This document shows positions 46,107 through 54,430 of a stretch of 64,000 nucleotides of DNA, piece after piece. Position 1 is the stretch's first letter; the number at the start of each line of letters is the position of its first letter. The position numbers and the translations under genes were made by a program. The stretch comes from JANWHQ01 sp963775275 (GTDB lineage: Bacteria; Pseudomonadota; Alphaproteobacteria; Caulobacterales; Caulobacteraceae). The notes under the pieces were generated by a model that ran no database searches, was not told the origin of the DNA, and was given only the letters and a program-made list of their open reading frames with translations. The stretch is from positions 1,674,001-1,738,000 of the forward strand of contig CAVZII010000005.1 in NCBI GenBank assembly GCA_963775275.1, read 5' to 3'.

Positions 46107-46991
46107 ATGTCGGTGTTCGTGCTGGGCGTGCTGGTCGGGGTCATCCTGGGCGCCCTGGGCGCGCTGGCCGGATCGCAGATCCTGGACGAGCTGAGGCCCG
46201 ACGCCTTCGCCTCCGCGCCGCCTGCGCCGCCGGCCGTCGTCAAGGCCGTCGCCAAGCCGCCCCCGGCCCAGACCGTCCATGTTCCTGTGGGCCGGCCGAT
46301 CGTCGTCGGCGTGTTCGGCGACTCCCTGGCGGACGGCCTGTGGGCCGGCCTCTACCGCGAGCTTCGCGACGGCAAGAGCTATGAGGTGGTCCGGTTCAGC
46401 CGGGTGGCGACCGGGCTCAGCCGCTACGACTACGTCAACATCCACGACCAGGCCGAGACCCAGCTCGCCGACCGCAGGATCGACATCGCGGTCGTCATGG
46501 TCGGCGCCAATGACCAGCAGGCGATCGACACCGATGGCCAGATCAGCCACTTCGACGACGCGAACTGGCGGCGGATCTACGAGACCCGCATCGATAGCCT
46601 GGTGGCCCTGCTGCGCCAGAAGGGCGCGGCGGTCTACTGGGTGGGCCTGCCCAAGATGCGACGGGCGAGGTTCGACGCGCGGGCCCAGGAGTTGAACCGC
46701 ATCTACCAGGCGCGCGCGCAGGCGCTGGGCGTGCCCTTCGTCCCCACCGTCCCGGTGACGGTGGACGGCCAGGGCGACTACCAGGACTATTTGCCCGTAG
46801 ATGGCGCGGCGCGGCCGCGGCTGATGCGGGCCAAGGACGGCGTCCACATGACCATGGCCGGCTATCTCAGGATCGCCGCGCCGGTGGCGAGCCTGATCCG
46901 CACCGACGTGGCGCGTGTCCAGGCCGCAGGCCAGCTTCACGCACAGGGAGCCCCGGCCGCAGGTGCGGGCGCTCGCGCGGAGGTCCGATGA
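46107..46991 (+). CDS. DUF459 family SGNH hydrolase-like protein, membrane-anchored
   Basis: A 294-residue protein with one N-terminal membrane helix (residues 4-24), a Pro/Ala linker and a periplasmic SGNH fold: block I VGVFGDSLADGLW (Ser), block III VVMVGANDQQ (Asn) and block V DGVHMTMAGY (Asp/His). DUF459 proteins accompany MBOAT acyltransferases in alginate-acetylation-like systems. The stop overlaps the next gene by four bases (ATGA). The ATG at 46107 is preferred, since upstream codons give no protein-like sequence. Confidence 0.85.
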   Translation: MSVFVLGVLVGVILGALGALAGSQILDELRPDAFASAPPAPPAVVKAVAKPPPAQTVHVPVGRPIVVGVFGDSLADGLWAGLYRELRDGKSYEVVRFSRVATGLSRYDYVNIHDQAETQLADRRIDIAVVMVGANDQQAIDTDGQISHFDDANWRRIYETRIDSLVALLRQKGAAVYWVGLPKMRRARFDARAQELNRIYQARAQALGVPFVPTVPVTVDGQGDYQDYLPVDGAARPRLMRAKDGVHMTMAGYLRIAAPVASLIRTDVARVQAAGQLHAQGAPAAGAGARAEVR

Positions 46992-48328
46992 CCGCCGCGC
47001 CGGGCGTGCGGCGCGGGCCAGCAAGCGGTAAGGCGGGCGCGGTCCTCGCCCTGCTGGCCGCCCTCGCCGCCGCCGGGCCGGCGACATCCGCGCCCCGTCC
47101 GACGACGGCCTCGGCGCTCGAGGGCGCGGCGGCCTTGAAGCCATTCTTTGCGGCCCTGGCCGAGCTCAAGTCCGGCCGGCGGGCGGCGCCCGTGCAGATC
47201 CTGCAGATCGGCGACAGCCACACCGCGGCCGACATCATCGCCAGCACCGTGCGCGCGCGGCTGCAGGCGCGCTTCGGCGAGGCCGGGCGGGGCCTGTTGC
47301 CCCCCGGCGACCCGTTCGTCGGCTACGCGCCGCGCCAGATCGAGGTGACCCAGTCCGGCGGCTGGAAGCTCCAGCCCAGCTTCCCCTATGCGGGCGGCGC
47401 CTTCGGCCTGTCGGGCTGGCGGCTGACATCGCAGCGCCCGGGCGCCAGCATCAGCCTCCAGGCCGATCCAGAGGCCCGCTTCGACAAGGCGGTGGTCTGC
47501 GCCATGGCGGGTCCGGGCGCGGGCGCCCTGAGGGTGTCGGCCGGCCGGACCAGCGCAAGGGTGTCGTTCGAGGCCGCCGGCCCTGCGCCGGCCTGCAAGA
47601 CCGTGCCGCTCCGCGGCCTGCACGATCGGCTGGAGCTCGACGCCGAGGGCGGCCCCGTCACCCTGTTCTCGATCGGCGCGGTGCGCGAGAAAGGCGGCGT
47701 CGGCCTCTCGAACCTCGGGGTTTCCGGGACGGAGCTCTCCGATTTCGCCGGGCGCGACGACCGGGTCCTGAAGGCGGAGCTCCAGGCCCTTTCCCCGCAG
47801 CTGATCATCCTGGCCTTCGGCACCAATGAGGGCTTCCGAAAGACGCTCGACGGTCCGGGCTATGAGGCGATGGCCGAGACCCAGATCCGGAGGCTGAAGT
47901 CCCTGGCGCCGGGCGCGGCCATCCTGGTCATGGGTCCGCCGGACGCCGACACGGTGCGGCCCGACATCCCCGAGGACGGGATCCACGATGTCGGCTTCGC
48001 CTGCGCGCCGCTCTCGGACAAGGAGCTGGCCGACTACGCCGACCTCGTCGCCGGCCGCAACCCGAGCCTGGCGCGCTGGTATCCGCCGCCGGCCCTGGCG
48101 GTGGTGCGCGCGGCGCTGCGCCGGGCGGCGGCGGCGCAAGGGGCGGCGTTCTGGGACTGGAGCGCGCGCATGGGCGGGGCGTGCAGCGCCCATCGCCTCA
48201 GCCGCCCCGACGTCGGCCTGGTGCGCGGCGACCACGTGCACTTCACCAGCGACGGCGGGGACATGATCGGGAACATGCTGAGCGACGACCTGCTCGGCGC
48301 CTATGACGCCTCGCAGGCCGGGGGATAG
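46988..48328 (+). CDS. Secreted SGNH/GDSL-type acyl hydrolase or transferase
   Basis: A 446-residue exported protein (signal to about residue 35, ATSAP). Catalytic blocks: QILQIGDSHTAADII (Ser block I), VSGTEL, LAFGTNEG (Asn-containing block III) and GDHVHFTSDGG (block V with His). It has a large insertion between blocks I and III that looks like a carbohydrate-binding beta sandwich. It resembles AlgJ/AlgX-like acetyltransfer partners. Coupled to the DUF459 gene upstream; MBOAT follows 3 bases after the stop. Confidence 0.82.
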   Translation: MTAAPGVRRGPASGKAGAVLALLAALAAAGPATSAPRPTTASALEGAAALKPFFAALAELKSGRRAAPVQILQIGDSHTAADIIASTVRARLQARFGEAGRGLLPPGDPFVGYAPRQIEVTQSGGWKLQPSFPYAGGAFGLSGWRLTSQRPGASISLQADPEARFDKAVVCAMAGPGAGALRVSAGRTSARVSFEAAGPAPACKTVPLRGLHDRLELDAEGGPVTLFSIGAVREKGGVGLSNLGVSGTELSDFAGRDDRVLKAELQALSPQLIILAFGTNEGFRKTLDGPGYEAMAETQIRRLKSLAPGAAILVMGPPDADTVRPDIPEDGIHDVGFACAPLSDKELADYADLVAGRNPSLARWYPPPALAVVRAALRRAAAAQGAAFWDWSARMGGACSAHRLSRPDVGLVRGDHVHFTSDGGDMIGNMLSDDLLGAYDASQAGG

Positions 48329-48331
48329 GGC

Positions 48332-49738
48332 ATGCTCTTCCCGACCATGGTCTTCGCGATCTTCTTCGTGGTCGTGTTCTTCACGGCCTGGAGCCTCGAG
48401 CGCGAGAACAACCGGCGCAAGGTCTTCCTGGTCCTGGCGAGCTGGGTCTTCTACGGCTGGTGGGACTGGCGCTTCGTCGGCCTGCTGATCGGCAGCGCGG
48501 TGATGAACTGGGCGGTCGCCGAGATGATCGACCGCTCGAGCCAGAGGCGCACGCGCCTGGCCTGGGTGGCCGCCGGCGTGACGGCCAACCTCGTGATCCT
48601 GGGCTTCTTCAAGTACTACGGCTTCTTCGTCGATCAGCTCGGGACGATCCTCGACGCCCTGGGATGGGCCCGTGACCTGCCCCTGCTGCGGGTGGTGCTG
48701 CCGGTCGGCATCTCGTTCTTCACCTTCCAGGCCGTCTCCTACATCGTCGACGTCCATCGCGGGACCTGTCCCAAGGCGCGCTCGCTGCTGGACGTGGTCC
48801 TGATGATGTCGCTGTTCCCGCACCTGGTGGCCGGGCCGATCGTCCGCGCCCAGGACCTGTTGCCCCAGTTCGCCCAGACCCCGCGGCCGACCCGGTCGAT
48901 GCTGGCGCGGGGCCTGCTGCTGATCGCCTGGGGCCTGTTCAAGAAGACGGTGGTGGCCTCGGAGCTCTCCACCGGCCTGGTGGACCCGGTGTTCTTCGAT
49001 CCGGCATCGCACGGCGCCGCGGACCTGCTGGCCGCGACCTACGGCTACGCGGTGCAGATCTACTGCGACTTCTCGGCCTACAGCGACATCGCCATCGGCG
49101 TGGCGGCCCTGCTCGGCTACCGCTTCCCGCGCAACTTCGACCAGCCCTATCGCGCCGCCTCGCTGCAGGACTTCTGGCGGCGCTGGCACATGAGCCTGTC
49201 GAGCTGGCTGCGCGACTACGTCTACATCCCGCTGGGCGGCGGACGCGGGGGGCTGGCGGGCACCTGCCGCAACATCATGATCACCATGCTGCTGGGCGGG
49301 CTCTGGCACGGGGCGGCCTGGACCTTCGTGGCCTGGGGCGCGCTGCACGGCCTGGTGCTGTGCATCGAGCGCGTGTGGAGGAGCCTTCGCCCGGCGAGCT
49401 GGCCGAGGCTCCCAGCCATCATCGGCGTCCTCGTCACCTTCCACGTGGTCTGCCTGGGCTGGATCCTGTTCCGCTCGGAGTCCTTCACCCTGGCGCTGAG
49501 CTTCATCGAGGGCTTCGGCCGGCTCGGGCCCGTGAGCGTCGCGACGCCCTTCCTGGTCGGCATGATCGGGATCGGGCTTGCGATGCACGTCTTGCCGGCC
49601 CGGGCCGTGGAGGAGCTGGGCTCGGCCGCCAAGTACCTGCCCTCGCCCGCGCTCGGGATCGCCATCGGCCTTCTGATGCTGGTGGTCGAGGCGATCCGGC
49701 CCGAGGGCATCGCCCCCTTCATCTATTTCCAGTTCTGA
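48332..49738 (+). CDS. MBOAT family membrane O-acyltransferase (AlgI-like)
   Basis: A 468-residue polytopic membrane enzyme that moves acyl (usually acetyl) groups across the inner membrane for O-acylation of a cell-surface polymer. Family marks are SWVFYGWWDWRFVGLL, VLPVGISFFTFQAVSYIVDV, SLFPHLVAGPIVRAQDLLPQ, AYSDIAIGVAALLGYRFPRNF, FWRRWHMSLSSWLRDYVYIPLGG and the catalytic His in LLGGLWHGAAWTFVAWGALHG. The partner SGNH genes upstream and the small membrane protein downstream complete the unit. Confidence 0.95.
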   Translation: MLFPTMVFAIFFVVVFFTAWSLERENNRRKVFLVLASWVFYGWWDWRFVGLLIGSAVMNWAVAEMIDRSSQRRTRLAWVAAGVTANLVILGFFKYYGFFVDQLGTILDALGWARDLPLLRVVLPVGISFFTFQAVSYIVDVHRGTCPKARSLLDVVLMMSLFPHLVAGPIVRAQDLLPQFAQTPRPTRSMLARGLLLIAWGLFKKTVVASELSTGLVDPVFFDPASHGAADLLAATYGYAVQIYCDFSAYSDIAIGVAALLGYRFPRNFDQPYRAASLQDFWRRWHMSLSSWLRDYVYIPLGGGRGGLAGTCRNIMITMLLGGLWHGAAWTFVAWGALHGLVLCIERVWRSLRPASWPRLPAIIGVLVTFHVVCLGWILFRSESFTLALSFIEGFGRLGPVSVATPFLVGMIGIGLAMHVLPARAVEELGSAAKYLPSPALGIAIGLLMLVVEAIRPEGIAPFIYFQF

Positions 49739-49740
49739 GC

Positions 49741-50190
49741 ATGGACAGCGACGAATACCGCTTCGACGACAGCTTCGGGCCCGAAGAGGCCGAGGTCCAT
49801 CCCGAGCCCGATCCCGAGCCGGACGCCTTCGCGCGGATGGTCTCGGTGCTGCGGGTGGTGACCGGCTACGATCCCGGCGCCGAGGACGAGGCGCACGATG
49901 AGCTGGCGGCGGGCCGCACGGTCCGCTGGATCGGCCGCACGGTGCTGTTCGCGGCCCTGACCCTGGGGGTGCTGAACGCGCCGGCGATCCATGGATGGGC
50001 GACCACCCTGGCGCCGACATGGGGCGCCGAGACGGTGCGCGAACTCTCCGAGGTCTGGGACCGGCGGCTGGCGGACGTGGGCCTGGACGTCCCGCGCGCC
50101 ACGATCAGGGGCTGGTATGATGCGCTGAAGTCCGCGCCTCCGGCGCCGGCGGCGCATCCGCCGGCCGGTCCTGCTCCCAGTTCCGACTGA
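49741..50190 (+). CDS. Hypothetical single-pass membrane protein
   Basis: A 149-residue protein with an acidic N-terminus (DEYRFDDSFGPEEAEVHPEPDPEPD), one membrane segment (about residues 72-90, VLFAALTLGVLNAPAIHGW) and a Pro/Ala-rich end. No recognised domain. It begins 2 bases after the MBOAT stop, so it is probably an accessory subunit of the acylation system. Its last 86 bases overlap antisense with the end of the convergent nodT gene. Confidence 0.68.
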   Translation: MDSDEYRFDDSFGPEEAEVHPEPDPEPDAFARMVSVLRVVTGYDPGAEDEAHDELAAGRTVRWIGRTVLFAALTLGVLNAPAIHGWATTLAPTWGAETVRELSEVWDRRLADVGLDVPRATIRGWYDALKSAPPAPAAHPPAGPAPSSD

Positions 50191-51604
50191 CGGCGTAGAG
50201 CAGGGCCGCGCTGTCCTGCAGCCGCTGGGCCCGCGCCTGGATCACCGCCAGCCGACCCCGCGCCCAGCTGCGCTGGGAATCCAGCACCGGCAGCAGGGCG
50301 ACCTTGCCATCCCGGAAGCGCAACCGCTGGAGACGGAGGCTGTCGGCGGCCGAGTCGAGCTCCCTGGCGGCCTGGCGGACGGCCTCGTCGTCGTGGTCCA
50401 GAGCCTGGAGGCTGTCGGCCACCTGGACGAAGGCCTGCAGCACCACCTGCTGGTAGTCCGCCAGGGCCGCACGGGCGGCGTCCTCGGCCACGCGCTTCTT
50501 GGCGCGCAGCTCGCCCTCGTGGAACAGCGGCGTGGAGAGCTGCGGCCCGACCAGGAAGCCCGTCGCGCCATAGCTGAAGAGCTTGGCCGGGCTGAGCGCG
50601 CTCTGGGTGAGCTGGCCGGTCAGCTCGAGCTTGGGATAGAGGTCCGCCTGGGCGACGCCGACCTCGGCGACGGCCGCGTGAAGGCGCGCCTCCGCGGCGC
50701 GGATGTCGGGCCGGTCGCGGACCAGCTCGGAGGGCAGCTCCACGGGAATCCGGTCCGGCCCCCCGATGTCGTCCAGGTCGAAGTCGGGCGCGGTCCAGCC
50801 GTCCGGCGCCTGGCCGACGAGGAGGGCCAGGGCGTGACGGGCCGCCGCGAGCCGCTGGCGCAGGGGGATGATCAGGGCCTCGTCGCGGGCGAGCTCGGTC
50901 TGCACCGTCGTGACGTCCAGCCGCGTGCCGCCGCCCAGCCGGTAGGCCGTGCTGACCAGGTCGAGGTTGGCCTTGTCGCTGGCCAAGATGTCCTCGGCTG
51001 CGGCGATCTGGGCCCTCGTCGAGGCGATGTCGATCGCCTGGCTGACCACCTGGGCGGTGAGGGTCAGATAGGCGGCGTCGGTCCGGAAGGCCTGAGCCTC
51101 GGCCTGGGCGAGCAGCGCTTCGTGACGGCGCCGGTGCTGGCCGAACAGGTCGAAGTCGTAGCGGCCGCTGGCGCCGAAGGAATAGAGCCAGAAGGTCGGG
51201 TTGGAGAGGGTGATCGGCCCGCTGGGCCCCGGGAAGGTCGAGAAGCCGAACGAGGTGAGGTTGACCCGGTCCTCGGCCATGCCGGCGTTGGCGTCCAGCG
51301 ACAGGCGCGGTTGCTGCGCGCTGACCGCGTCATAGGCCCCGGCGAGATTGGCGCGGGCGGCCTCGAGCGAGCGGTTGCCGGCGATGGCCTGGCGAACGAC
51401 CTGGTCGATCTGGGGCGAGCGCATCAGCGCCCACCAGTCACCCGCAAGCTTCTGGCCGAGCTCGGCGCGCGGGACCTGGGCGTCGCCCGTCATCGCGTAG
51501 TCACGGGCCTTGGGCGCGGCGGGGGAGACGAAGTTTGGGCCCACGGCGGCGCACCCCGCCAGCAGGGCGGCCGTCAGCAGGGCGCCGGCGTTGCGAAGCT
51601 CCAT
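50105..51604 (-). CDS. RND/MFS-type efflux outer membrane lipoprotein (NodT family)
   Basis: A 499-residue TolC-like outer membrane factor. Lipobox LLAGC (Cys at 18), then the paired OEP repeats with long coiled helices (VRQAIAGNRSLEAARANLAGAYDAV and ALADYQQVVLQAFVQVADSLQALDHDDEAV). Motif RPDIRAAEARLHAAVAEVGVAQADLYPKLELTG is the classic NodT signature. It starts 4 bases after the emrB stop, so it closes the emrA-emrB-nodT operon and gives a complete tripartite pump. Confidence 0.92.
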   Translation of the reverse strand: MELRNAGALLTAALLAGCAAVGPNFVSPAAPKARDYAMTGDAQVPRAELGQKLAGDWWALMRSPQIDQVVRQAIAGNRSLEAARANLAGAYDAVSAQQPRLSLDANAGMAEDRVNLTSFGFSTFPGPSGPITLSNPTFWLYSFGASGRYDFDLFGQHRRRHEALLAQAEAQAFRTDAAYLTLTAQVVSQAIDIASTRAQIAAAEDILASDKANLDLVSTAYRLGGGTRLDVTTVQTELARDEALIIPLRQRLAAARHALALLVGQAPDGWTAPDFDLDDIGGPDRIPVELPSELVRDRPDIRAAEARLHAAVAEVGVAQADLYPKLELTGQLTQSALSPAKLFSYGATGFLVGPQLSTPLFHEGELRAKKRVAEDAARAALADYQQVVLQAFVQVADSLQALDHDDEAVRQAARELDSAADSLRLQRLRFRDGKVALLPVLDSQRSWARGRLAVIQARAQRLQDSAALLYAVSRNWEQDRPADAPPAPEARTSAHHTSP

Positions 51605-51608
51605 CGCC

Positions 51609-53141
51609 CTACTCCATCGCCGCCGCCGGGGCCCCATGGCCCCCGGCCAGTTTGGGCGAGCGCATCAGGAACAACAGCGGCAGCATGCAGATCATCACGA
51701 TGGTCATCAGCCAGAAATCGTCGATGTAGGCGATCAGGGCCGACTGGCGCGTGATCATGCCGTTGAGGGCCTGCATCAGCGGAATGGTCGGCCCGTGCGG
51801 CATGAGCTGCTGGATCACCGGGTTGTCGGGCCTGGCGTGCTGGGTCAGGGTCGAGCGGGCGACCTGCATGTTGTTGGTCAAGATCACCTGCAGCAGCGAG
51901 ATGCCCACCGCGCCGCCGACGTTGCGGATCAGGTTGGAGACGGTGGCGCCCTGCACGCGAAGGTGCGGCGGCAGGGTGGCGAAGCCGATGGTGCTGAGCG
52001 GCACGAAGAACAGGCCCATGGCCAGGCCCTGGACCACGCCCGAGACGATGAACGGGCCCGCGCCCATCACCGGCGAGAACTGGCTCATGATGTAGAAGGA
52101 GGCGGCGATCAGCAGGATGCCCACGCCCATCAGGAACCGGGCGTCGAAGCGCGACACCAGCCGCCCGGCTGCGACCATGGAGACGAAGGCGCCCAGGCCC
52201 CGCGCCATCATGATCAGGCCTGCACTGAACACCGGATAGCCGTAGAAGTTCTGCAGCAGCGTCGGCACCAGCGCCATGGAGGCGTACATCGAGCCCATGA
52301 TGAAGATCGAGACGATCAGTGTGCTGCGGAAGTTCTGGTCCTTGAACAGCTCGCGGCTGAACAGCGGGTGCTTGCCGGTGAGGGTGTGGATGATGAAGAG
52401 GTAGAGGCACAGCCCCGCCAGGACCGCCTCCACCCAGGTCTCGGGCGAGCCGAACCAGTCGTTGGTCTGGCCGCGGTCGAGCATGAGCTGCAGCGCCGCC
52501 AGGCCCACCCCCAGGCTGGTGAAGCCGAAGAAGTCGAACTTCTGGGCCGTGGAATGTCCACGGCCGGGCATGAACAGCCAGGTGCCGGTGAAGGCCAGGA
52601 TGCCCACGGGCACGTTGATGAAGAAGCACCAGCGCCAGCTGTAGTTCTCGGTCAGCCAGCCGCCGAGGGTCGGTCCGAGGATCGGGCCCAGCACCACCGC
52701 GCTGGCGAAGGTGGCCATGGCCTGTCCGTAGCGCTCGGCCGGATTGATATCGAGCAGCACCGCCTGGGCCAGCGGCATCAGGGCCGCGCCGGCGATCCCC
52801 TGGATGAAACGGAAGGCGACGATCTCGCCCAGCGACTGGGCCGCGCCGACCGCGGCCGAGGCGAGGGTGAAGCCGGCCATCGAGAACAGAAAGACGGTCT
52901 TCTTGCCCAGTCGGTCGGCCAGCCAGCCGGTCAGGGGCGTCATGATCGCCGCGGCCACGATGTAGAAGGTCAGGACCCAGACGATCTGGTCCATCGAGGC
53001 CGACATCGAGCCCTGCATGTGCGGAAGGGCGACGTTGGCGATGGTGGTGTCCAGCGTCTGCATCAGCGCCGCCGCCATGATGGAGGCGGTGATGAAGCCA
53101 CGGTTCAGAACCTGTTCCCCCGCGCGAGCGGCGGTATTCAT
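51609..53141 (-). CDS. emrB: DHA2 family multidrug MFS transporter (EmrB-like)
   Basis: A 510-residue, 14-helix inner-membrane proton/drug antiporter. It has the N-terminal motif LDTTIANVALPHM, motif A GWLADRLGKKTVFLFSM and motif C region ASAVVLGPILGPTLGGWLTENYSWRWCFFINVPVG. The ATG overlaps the emrA stop by four bases. The drug spectrum is not predictable. Confidence 0.94.
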   Translation of the reverse strand: MNTAARAGEQVLNRGFITASIMAAALMQTLDTTIANVALPHMQGSMSASMDQIVWVLTFYIVAAAIMTPLTGWLADRLGKKTVFLFSMAGFTLASAAVGAAQSLGEIVAFRFIQGIAGAALMPLAQAVLLDINPAERYGQAMATFASAVVLGPILGPTLGGWLTENYSWRWCFFINVPVGILAFTGTWLFMPGRGHSTAQKFDFFGFTSLGVGLAALQLMLDRGQTNDWFGSPETWVEAVLAGLCLYLFIIHTLTGKHPLFSRELFKDQNFRSTLIVSIFIMGSMYASMALVPTLLQNFYGYPVFSAGLIMMARGLGAFVSMVAAGRLVSRFDARFLMGVGILLIAASFYIMSQFSPVMGAGPFIVSGVVQGLAMGLFFVPLSTIGFATLPPHLRVQGATVSNLIRNVGGAVGISLLQVILTNNMQVARSTLTQHARPDNPVIQQLMPHGPTIPLMQALNGMITRQSALIAYIDDFWLMTIVMICMLPLLFLMRSPKLAGGHGAPAAAME

Positions 53142-54289
53142 CGGCGGGATCCGAACAGGGAGCGCTTGTGGCCGGTGTCGACCTTGACCCGGGCGCTGAG
53201 CCCGCCCTGCAGCTCCATCTGCGGCGGCTCGCAGAACACCAGGCGCACAGGCAGGCGCTGCACCACCTTGACCCAGTTGCCGGTCGCGTTCTCGGCGGGC
53301 ATCAGCGAGAAGGTCTGGTCGGTGCCCGGCGACAGGCTGTCGATCCGGGCGCAGAAGGTGCGGCTGGGATAGGCGTCGATCCTGATCGTCGCCTGCTCGC
53401 CGGCCCGCATGTTCTTGAGCTGGTTCTCCTTGAACGCGGCATCGACCCAGACGCGCGGCGTCACGAGGTGGAACACCGGCGTGGCGGCGTTGATGTAGTC
53501 GCCCACCTGCAGCTGTTCGACCTTGGTGACGCGCCCGTCCTGGGGCGCGCGGATGACCGTCCAGGACTTCTGCAGCTCGGCGCGGTCGAGCTGGGAGCGG
53601 GCGTTGCGGACGCTCGGATGGACGTCGATCGACTGGTCCGGCCGGCCGCCGAGGTTGGCCAGGGCGGCGGCGAGCGCCTGGCGGGTGACGGAGACCTGGA
53701 GCTGGGCCGCCTCCGCCTCATGGGCGGCTTGGTCGTACTCGGATTGGGACACGGCGCCGGCGGCCAGCAGGCCTTGCTCGCGCTTGGCCTCGCGCGCGCG
53801 CCATGCGGCGGCGCTTTCTGCGTTCTTCACGTCGACCTGACGCTGGCGATAGGTGGCCAGCTCGGCGTTGAGCGACTGGCGGGCGTCGGCGAGCTGGGCC
53901 TCGGCCTGGGCGGTGGCGATCTCGTAGGGCGCTGGATCGAGCTTGAAGAGGACCTGGCCGGCGTGAACCAGCTGGTTCTCCTTGACGTCCACCTCGACCA
54001 CGCGGCCGGAGAGATTGGAGCTGACGTCCACCCCGGCGACGCGGACATAGGCGTCGTCGGTGGATTCATAGCGGCCGCTGGAGAGATAGGCGAAGAGCGC
54101 GGCCCCGAGCACCAGGACCACGCCGCCGAGCATCAGGGGGACGCGCAGGCGCGCCATGCGGTCGCCAGTCGTCCCCGCCTCGCCCTGGCCCGGCAGTCGC
54201 AGTCCCTGGAACCGGCCGGGCTGGGACGCGTCGGACGTATCGGCGGCCGCAGAGCCCGCGGCGAACTCGTTGGCGGATGGCTCTTTCAC
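53138..54289 (-). CDS. emrA: EmrA-like membrane fusion protein (HlyD family)
   Basis: A 383-residue periplasmic adaptor. Cytoplasmic start, one anchor helix (about residues 50-70, PLMLGGVVLVLGAALFAYLS), then the split lipoyl domain (YVRVAGVDVSSNLSGRVVEVDVKENQLVHAGQVLFKLDPAPYEIA), a coiled-coil hairpin and the barrel part (WTVIRAPQDGRVTKVEQLQVGDYINAATPVFHLVTPRVWVDAAFKENQL). First gene of the efflux operon, divergent from the LysR gene. Confidence 0.94.
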   Translation of the reverse strand: MKEPSANEFAAGSAAADTSDASQPGRFQGLRLPGQGEAGTTGDRMARLRVPLMLGGVVLVLGAALFAYLSSGRYESTDDAYVRVAGVDVSSNLSGRVVEVDVKENQLVHAGQVLFKLDPAPYEIATAQAEAQLADARQSLNAELATYRQRQVDVKNAESAAAWRAREAKREQGLLAAGAVSQSEYDQAAHEAEAAQLQVSVTRQALAAALANLGGRPDQSIDVHPSVRNARSQLDRAELQKSWTVIRAPQDGRVTKVEQLQVGDYINAATPVFHLVTPRVWVDAAFKENQLKNMRAGEQATIRIDAYPSRTFCARIDSLSPGTDQTFSLMPAENATGNWVKVVQRLPVRLVFCEPPQMELQGGLSARVKVDTGHKRSLFGSRR

Positions 54290-54312
54290 TTCACGTTCCG
54301 GATAAGGTTGCA

Positions 54313-54370
54313 GCCCCGGCGCTCGGTTGGGGGGAGGACCGCCGTCCGAAAACGGCGGGAGCGCCGGGGC
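54313..54370. promoter_or_regulatory. Nested hairpin between emrA and the LysR gene
   Basis: An outer perfect 12-bp inverted repeat (GCCCCGGCGCTC at 54313-54324 with its complement at 54359-54370) encloses an inner perfect 7-bp one (CCGCCGT at 54339-54345 with ACGGCGG at 54352-54358). It lies 24-81 bases before the emrA start, so in the emrA leader if transcription begins near 54400. It could be an attenuator, a binding site or a DNA cruciform. Confidence 0.5.
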
Positions 54371-54399
54371 TTGCCGATCCAGCTAATCGCTGATGTTGT

Positions 54400-54420
54400 A
54401 TGATTCAAATGAGAAGTCAT
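54400..54420. promoter_or_regulatory. Candidate LysR-type operator
   Basis: AT-rich imperfect dyad (ATGATTC and AAGTCAT ends) in an otherwise GC-rich gap, 10 bases before the LysR ATG and about 110 bases before emrA. It contains T-N11-A-type spacings expected of LysR sites. Weak evidence from position and composition. Confidence 0.3.
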
Positions 54421-54430
54421 CACAACTCAA

